DNA from: Stichopus chloronotus
Taxonomy: Eukaryota > Echinodermata > Holothuroidea > Aspidochirotida > Stichopodidae
Reading direction: 5' to 3'
Assembly (NCBI GenBank): GCA_021234535.1
Contig: CM037838.1
Coordinates: 18,359,009-18,423,008, forward strand
Length of the DNA stretch: 64,000 nt
Below are positions 58,901 to 64,000 of the stretch, piece after piece. The notes under the pieces are model-generated. The model had not been told where the DNA came from and ran no database searches. It was given only the letters and a program-made list of their open reading frames with translations. Within the stretch, counting starts at the first letter, position 1. Every line of letters starts with the position of its first letter. The position numbers and the translations under genes were made by a program.

Positions 58901-61900
58901 GATAATGGATTCATAAAAAGTGATACACCCACCACCACCACCGCCGTGTCTCGACGCAGTCTCAATGTTATACCCGGGAATGTCGCACAAAGACCACAGG
59001 TCACCGTATTCATTTAGCCACCTCTCAGTCACACCAATGACTGAGAATTTATGATTCACTGATCGTAGAGAGATAGTCAAGTTATTGATACTATAGCGAT
59101 CTAGCATTCGGAGTAAAAATTCTCATTCCAAGTGCGAGAAGAAAACGAATTAAATAAGTCATAATCATAGTAGTTACACATTTTTAGTAGGTTATTATGT
59201 GAAAAAGATATATATAGCAGGATCAATAGGGTAATAGGTGTAATCATTACCGATTCTTTCTAGGGCAATATATGGATAGGATTGTCGGCAGGGAAAACAA
59301 GTAATATCTTCAATTGGGCCATTATACGCGATACAAGTTTCATGCTATTTGATCACCGACGAGCAGTAACCGCAGACAGTTACACACAGCATTTCACGAG
59401 CAAACAGATACGGCAGAGTTGATTAAGAGAGCATCGGCTCTTATGTCTTCAAGAAGACATAAGAGAAGACACGAAAGAAGAATAGAAAAAACAAAACAAA
59501 CAAAAACAAAACAATACAACAGAACAGCTTAAGTACCAAAAATTTTACAAAAGCATCAGAATGGAAAGGGCGCAAATTACTGAAGGGAAATTTACCTTAA
59601 AGGTGATAGGTCGTTCTTTTCTTCATAACACTCAGTTACGAATACTATCTGCTAGTAGCAATACAACTTTAGAAGACCGCGAATGTATATACCGCTTTGA
59701 TATCACAATAGTATCATCAGCAACACACGAGTACGTGCAAAGAGTTATCGGAAACGATGTAGTAACACTGGCAAAGAGTTATGAAGAAAGAATCGACGTT
59801 ACTAGAAATATTAATAAGACGATAAACCACCTTTAATACTTTCATAACAAACTAAAGAAATAAAAGAATAATTCACATTAACTTAAGAAATGTTGTTTCC
59901 TGGAAGTCTTGAAGTCATCTTTCTACTTGAATTACTGATGGGGGGACAAAACGATATGTATCCTCAATATTTCTTTTGGTGGGACAATTCCCCCCCCCCC
60001 CCGATTGACGGCCCTAGATGCAAAAAATGCACTTCTGATTTATTATTTCTTGTCTGGATTTCTAAAGTTAGATTACAGAGTCATCTTATAATTGCCTATA
60101 TAATGTTCAGTTAAAGGGAAATAGGGTGTTGGTTTTACAGGAAACATCCATACTTTTAAAACCAATGTATGTGGACGCAGAATGATAGATTATTCAAAAT
60201 ACGGAAGGACTGTGGCCTTCTTTTCAAGAAATAAGTTTCTCACAGATAGAAACTCAGTTACTTGTTGCTCAACACTAATTTGTTCACCCAAACTTTTCAA
60301 AATTCAAATGATGTATCTTCCGTTACTCATCACATGCATAATGTTTTGAAGAGATGAAGCTTTGGCAGACGTTTATTGATGAGAGTGAATGGTTCAACAA
60401 TGTTATACTCTATTTCTTTTGTATGTCATGTTGGTGTATTCTAAACGCCCTATTTCCCTTTAACGAAGCAAAATTGCCGGCACCATTCAGTTTTTGTTTT
60501 TGTTTTTTTTTTTTTTGAGGAGGGGGGCACTGATGAAAAACCAGTGATTTACACATCCCTGGAAATTTGTCTACAAAGATGCAAGGAAACCTAATTGTAT
60601 GAAAAAAATATCGTAACCATAAACGGTGATTATAGTTACCCCCGTGAATTTACTGCGGACATGACAAGACACATAATTCTCTAAAAATGTTAATTTTAGT
60701 ACTTGTGAAAAAAAAATACAGAATTCCTTGTTTTGAAAAATTACATCACTTCGGGTGTGCCCTGTTACGACTTATTTTGTAACAACTGACCAAAATGCAA
60801 CAACTTAATCCAAAATATGACAAATTTTTGCCCAAAATGCAACAACAAAAAAGTTGGTCCAAAATGAACAACTTTTCGCCCAAACTGTAATAATGTGAAG
60901 ATTCACATGAGACGGTATTGAAAAGCCCAAGATGGCCGCCATATTGATTGCAAGTAACATATCTTAAAAAAAAAAAACAAGGTTGAATTGGACTGGGAGT
61001 ACTATTCAATTTCTCATGGCATTTTTGACACAAGAAATATATATTTTTTTTTGGTGTCTACTGTGTAGTCATAAACATAAAAAGGCCGCCATACTTTCTA
61101 TATTTATTCTTCATTCAATCTAGATGACCTGAAAACCCGTGGTCTTTTTAAGTATACATTTCCTGCAAGGTTGCCTCATCCGACACTCGCCTGCATTTGT
61201 CTCTTTTCGAGCGACACCGCTTTGGTTCCGGTGGCTGAAATGTCGTCTCGGTACGCCACCAGAGTCTTTAAAGGCGACATCTCGTTACCCCCAGTCGACG
61301 GAATGCTGGCTGATATAGCGGAGAAAGCCGCCGCTGTGGAACAGCGATGGGGAAAAGATAAACGATTGGTAAGGAGACAGCATCTTGTTCTAAAAGTCCT
61401 CTATTCTACGGTTGGCCGATTTCACACTTGCGACGTAGTGGATCAAGAACAGTTGATCCATATGACGATCTGATCGGCACGATCAAGTTCCAAGTATGAC
61501 GCCGTACTCTTAGTTCAGAGTAGTGAATCAGAGCTACGAATCAGATCTTGGTTCAGCGATCGACAAACAGGAAATAGGGGACTGCACTCAGCCAGTTGTC
61601 TTCAAGGTAGTAACTTCGGTGTGGGAAGGGAGGGTACTGGTTACGGGAATTGACGGTGAGGCGACCGGACACGTAGCCTCCCCCCCCCCCCCCGCCCCGA
61701 AAATTATCAGAGTAAATATTTTTTTTTTTTTTTTAATGCAATATATACATATACACATGCAGTTTAGACATTTGGTTAAGATTTGATAAGTCTCTTTTTA
61801 CATCAGAGCCTCTGTCAAAAGGAGCACAGCCCTCCAGGATTTCCTATGATGGCGATCGATAACTGGTGTCCCCCCCCCCCCCCACAAAAAAAAATACATT

Positions 61901-63291
61901 TGGGTATGGTTCTAATGATTACTCCCTTCTAGCTATGCGCAAATGCAACTCAAAGGTCTTGGTGACCTTGTAGGATCACCTTGATTCGAGATCTGATGAT
62001 GATCGAGGGAAGTTTTTCATAACGCTCAATAGATCGCTCGAGGTGATCTGCGTGAACGTGTGACGTTTCAGTCTAAATGTAGTGAAATGACTGGGCTCGA
62101 TTGTCAAAAGTCACTTTTAGGAATTATACATAACGCAGCATAAAGACTCGAGGATGAAGATTCCAAGTGATTGTTCTCTTTATTCGTAATTACAGATAGC
62201 TTTTTAAGTTTTACGATATCTATAGCTTACGCCCTGACTGTGGAAATGGAAAATGGAGAGTATGTGACTCCATGATCAACAATGAGTCAGCTTTCTAGCT
62301 GATGGCAGAAAATACTGACTTGCTGAATCCTGACAAAAGTTTAGAGAAAATATAATTTAGTGTGTTAATGTGGTAAATCGATGTGATGTCTTAACACCTG
62401 TCCTGTTGCGATACTGATACAAAAACGTGATATCAACGGATATCGTGACGGAAACCGTATATAACCTTTCGGCTCCGCGTGCAGTGTATGAGAACACTAG
62501 TCAGTACCGATAATTCCAGCTGATAGCCTACTCAAGATTATCTCTGAAGAGAACCTTTTCCTGAAATCTAGTCTGTTTTGCATCTCCTGGGTACGTGTAT
62601 CAGTACCCTAGCAGTGTTCACACTGTGATGCTCTGACATATGCAGCCAAGTGTGCGTGGATCCATTTGCGAAGGTGGAGATGGAGGACTTTTCAACATTT
62701 TGCAAAACATTGTCCTGGGGGGGGGGGGGGGCGCTAAATGGAGGGAAAGATGGAATTGGAAGGTATCTATTTGACAAATGGTGCAATATTTTGGCCAAGT
62801 TTAGCTTTTTAAAGGTTAATGTCAATTTGCTATGTTTTATGATTTATGTATTCATTTTTATATTTTGACCATTCATCACAGATTCACGTTTCATTTTTTT
62901 TTTTTTTTGAAAAAGTAGCGGTCGACTTACTTTTTGGAGATAACGTCAACCTCTCACCTATTTTATCTGTTGACTGCAGATTTCGGGTTTGGGTACGAGC
63001 GACGAACTCGCCATGGATATCGGTTGCTACCCCAGTCTGAAGAAGCTCTTCCTTACTGACCCAAGGTTAGCTTTCAATGTCCTACTGGCACCAATAATAC
63101 CCGTATCCTACCGTTTGATTGGGCCCAACAAATGGCCCGGGGCAAGGGAACGTCTCATGAACTGTTGGCAAGATTCTCTGTCTGGTCTCGACGGTGACGC
63201 CAATACCAGGTCAAATACACACTGGTATTTAGTTCTTTTACTTCCTTTTATTGTGGTCGGAATCGCTGTTTACTTTTCAGGAATACTGTGA
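49806..63291 (+). CDS. Flavin-containing monooxygenase (7 exons, 526 aa)
   Basis: An FAD- and NADPH-dependent oxygenase of the FMO (dimethylaniline N-oxide-forming) family, which oxidises soft nucleophiles such as amines and sulfides at the ER membrane. Exons: 49806-49917, 50817-50983, 53505-53796, 54859-54914, 55922-56318, 61124-61368 and 62980-63291; every junction keeps frame and length is typical. Visible motifs: the FAD Rossmann GAGPSG (9-14), the GGMWNY block after it, the FMO signature [11 protein letters not shown] (166-176), the NADP-site motif GESFSG (191-196), VVYGTGY (322-328, the FATGY position), [22 protein letters not shown], and a hydrophobic C-terminal anchor (505-526). In the NADP motif the usual second glycine is serine. 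A possible acceptor (TTATTCAG, ending at 49736) hints at a 5' UTR exon. Which vertebrate FMO it is closest to cannot be judged here. Confidence 0.92.
50817..50983 (+). CDS. FMO exon 2
   Basis: Begins after a long T run ending TCTCTAG. Encodes [20 protein letters not shown] through [20 protein letters not shown], the conserved FMO block after the FAD fold. The donor is GTGAGTG. Confidence 0.9.
51000..53500. other. FMO intron 2, no feature resolved
   Basis: Minus-strand frames at 51190-51435, 51509-51694 and 52401-52625 have a retroelement feel (basic, Trp/Arg-rich), but no diagnostic motif. A TG-rich run is near 53325. Confidence 0.4.
53505..53796 (+). CDS. FMO exon 3, FMO signature
   Basis: [20 protein letters not shown], then [20 protein letters not shown] and the FxGxxxH-type signature [11 protein letters not shown], ending in the strand KNVLVV before the NADP motif. 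Confidence 0.92.
54020..54260. repeat. Palindrome-rich segment with repeated AGTGGAGT/ACTCCA words
   Basis: Alternating GGAGTG and CACTCC words and roughly inverted ends (AAAAGTGGAGTTCACTCC at the left, GAAGTGAATTTCACTCTTTT at the right). It could be a degenerate MITE in FMO intron 3. Confidence 0.45.
54859..54914 (+). CDS. FMO exon 4, NADP-binding motif (micro-exon)
   Basis: Only 56 bp: [19 protein letters not shown]. The acceptor is TCCAAAG and the donor a weak GTACAT. Reading past the donor would add 24 residues before a stop; joining to exon 5 gives the expected AKQ-VYL continuation. Confidence 0.85.
55922..56318 (+). CDS. FMO exon 5
   Basis: [20 protein letters not shown] to [20 protein letters not shown]. 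The acceptor lies after a CT-rich run ending GATGAAG; the donor is GTAAAT. It includes the lid and the FATGY-like motif at 322-328. Confidence 0.92.
57840..59110 (-). mobile_element. Non-LTR retrotransposon remnant (endonuclease to reverse transcriptase)
   Basis: Read on the minus strand: [15 protein letters not shown] and [10 protein letters not shown] (AP endonuclease motifs, 58940-59060), [20 protein letters not shown], then a linker [32 protein letters not shown], and [20 protein letters not shown] with IRGV (58060-58160). Frames are broken and the part after the catalytic YADD block is missing. It lies in FMO intron 5, antisense to the gene. Confidence 0.82.
60111..60463. mobile_element. 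Complete TTAA-bordered MITE
   Basis: TTAAAGGGAAATAGGGTGTT at the left and AACGCCCTATTTCCCTTTAA at the right, 353 bp, no coding content. TTAA at both edges suggests piggyBac-type insertion, but the termini do not show the usual CCC start. Confidence 0.75.
61124..61368 (+). CDS. FMO exon 6
   Basis: The acceptor is [27 protein letters not shown], then [16 protein letters not shown] and [18 protein letters not shown], all standard FMO C-terminal half motifs. The donor is GTAAGG. Confidence 0.9.
61500..62970. other. FMO intron 6, homopolymer-rich
   Basis: C runs at 61680-61693 and 61869-61883, T runs near 61722 and 62897, a G run near 62717. No additional exon is needed, because exon 6 joins exon 7 in phase. 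Confidence 0.55.
62980..63291 (+). CDS. FMO terminal exon 7, membrane anchor
   Basis: 103 codons plus TGA after the acceptor [57 protein letters not shown], ending in the hydrophobic anchor [18 protein letters not shown]. Confidence 0.92.
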   Translation: MSGLGTSDELAMDIGCYPSLKKLFLTDPRLAFNVLLAPIIPVSYRLIGPNKWPGARERLMNCWQDSLSGLDGDANTRSNTHWYLVLLLPFIVVGIAVYFSGIL

Positions 63292-63299
63292 GTTGAATA

Positions 63300-64000
63300 A
63301 GTGATATATGGAATATACCATGCTATAATACATTCTTTTAAAGGGGCTCACTTAGTTAATTGGTTCACAAAATTCGTAATATCATATTTTTTTTACATTT
63401 GTTGAGTATAAGGGCCTAGTCATACTTTGATTGTAAATGATCAAACCAAGAGATTCTGAACATCTGACGCACAACTGAAGCAATAATCACAAGGTAACTA
63501 ACTGTTATACACACTTTAAGGTACTTAAAGGTACTTACCACACCACTGTAAGGTACTTAGCATATGTGTAAAATTGGTTAATCTTCTTGCATTTCTCTAT
63601 TCTTTCCGCTCTTTTCTTTTTAATGATATTTTCCATTTAAGGTTCAATCTTTAGGGTTTTTTGGGGTCTTTTTGTTTTCCTGTTTTCTTTGTTTTGTGTG
63701 TGGATTTATAGTCACTATGTATAGCCTAACTATGTTCACCCCTTCGGTAGGTGTATAATGACTTTTATAAAGAAACTCTGTACACATCAGATGTACAACA
63801 CCTGTGGGGCTTGTTCAGGTGGCCATAAGCGTACAAGGAAATTTTTGTCTTGGGACTGAACCGGATGGATTGTGATTGCCAAACTGGGTGAAAGAGAGGG
63901 TCCTCCTCACCCCGTTTTGAGGATTTTTTGAAGAATTAGACGCGCTAGATGCTGTTTAGTGATCGTCACCCTGGATGAGGGTTCCTAGGGAAGGGAGTGT
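63300..64000. other. 3' flank of the monooxygenase gene
   Basis: Likely 3' UTR and beyond. No AATAAA or ATTAAA stands out before the window ends. A short tandem AAGGTACTTA lies at 63518-63555. Confidence 0.45.

Noticed and set aside
61171..61473. Reading the FMO exon 6 frame on past 61368
   Set aside because: A GTAAGG donor at 61369 and the in-phase exon at 62980 show that the extension is intron.
1..64000. tRNA, rRNA or other structured RNA genes
   Set aside because: Scanning by eye found no tRNA A/B-box pair or rRNA segment that I could support; a covariance-model search would be needed to exclude them.

Overview
The window is nuclear DNA of an animal, most likely a marine invertebrate. 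It holds widely spaced genes with GT-AG introns, single exons of 56 bp to 1.2 kb, AT-rich introns, long homopolymer runs and a dense mix of transposon debris (Penelope-like, several LINE types, hAT, MITEs, a foldback element). The gene families and the repeat style fit an invertebrate deuterostome such as an echinoderm. That is an inference; no taxon marker is present.

Three genes can be assembled exon by exon. (1) A minus-strand, three-exon gene (8018-17266) encodes a secreted, very acidic 380-residue protein that I do not recognise. It has a signal peptide, repeated short acidic aromatic helices, poly-Asp and poly-Glu runs and a basic, dibasic-rich C-terminus. (2) A minus-strand, ten-exon gene (25158-35930) encodes a tetratricopeptide protein matching TTC16, with a 386-residue acidic N-terminal extension in one exon. 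Exon 6 carries two single-base insertions that break the frame as written. (3) A plus-strand, seven-exon gene (49806-63291) encodes a complete 526-residue flavin-containing monooxygenase with a C-terminal membrane anchor. A possible terminal exon of a fourth gene lies at 5149-5340 (+).

Region by region: 0.64-3.2 kb is a tandem, then dispersed, repeat with a conserved three-arm hairpin core. 3.2-8 kb is sparse. 8-17.3 kb is the acidic-protein gene, whose first intron holds a Penelope-like element (12.6-13.8 kb) and a small hAT-like MITE (16.0-16.3 kb). 17.4-25 kb is intergenic with a 1.1-kb foldback element at 22.1-23.2 kb. 25.2-35.9 kb is TTC16, with a minisatellite of about 142 bp in intron 2. 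36-49.8 kb is intergenic: a composite inverted-repeat element around a dead LINE (39.1-40.65 kb), a non-autonomous hAT with an 8-bp target duplication (42.35-43.99 kb) and an L1-type LINE split by a MITE (46.7-48.7 kb). 49.8-63.3 kb is the monooxygenase, with an antisense LINE and a second copy of the same MITE in intron 5.

The three genes show no sign of a shared pathway. All protein identifications rest on recognised motifs and remembered family patterns; no search was run.
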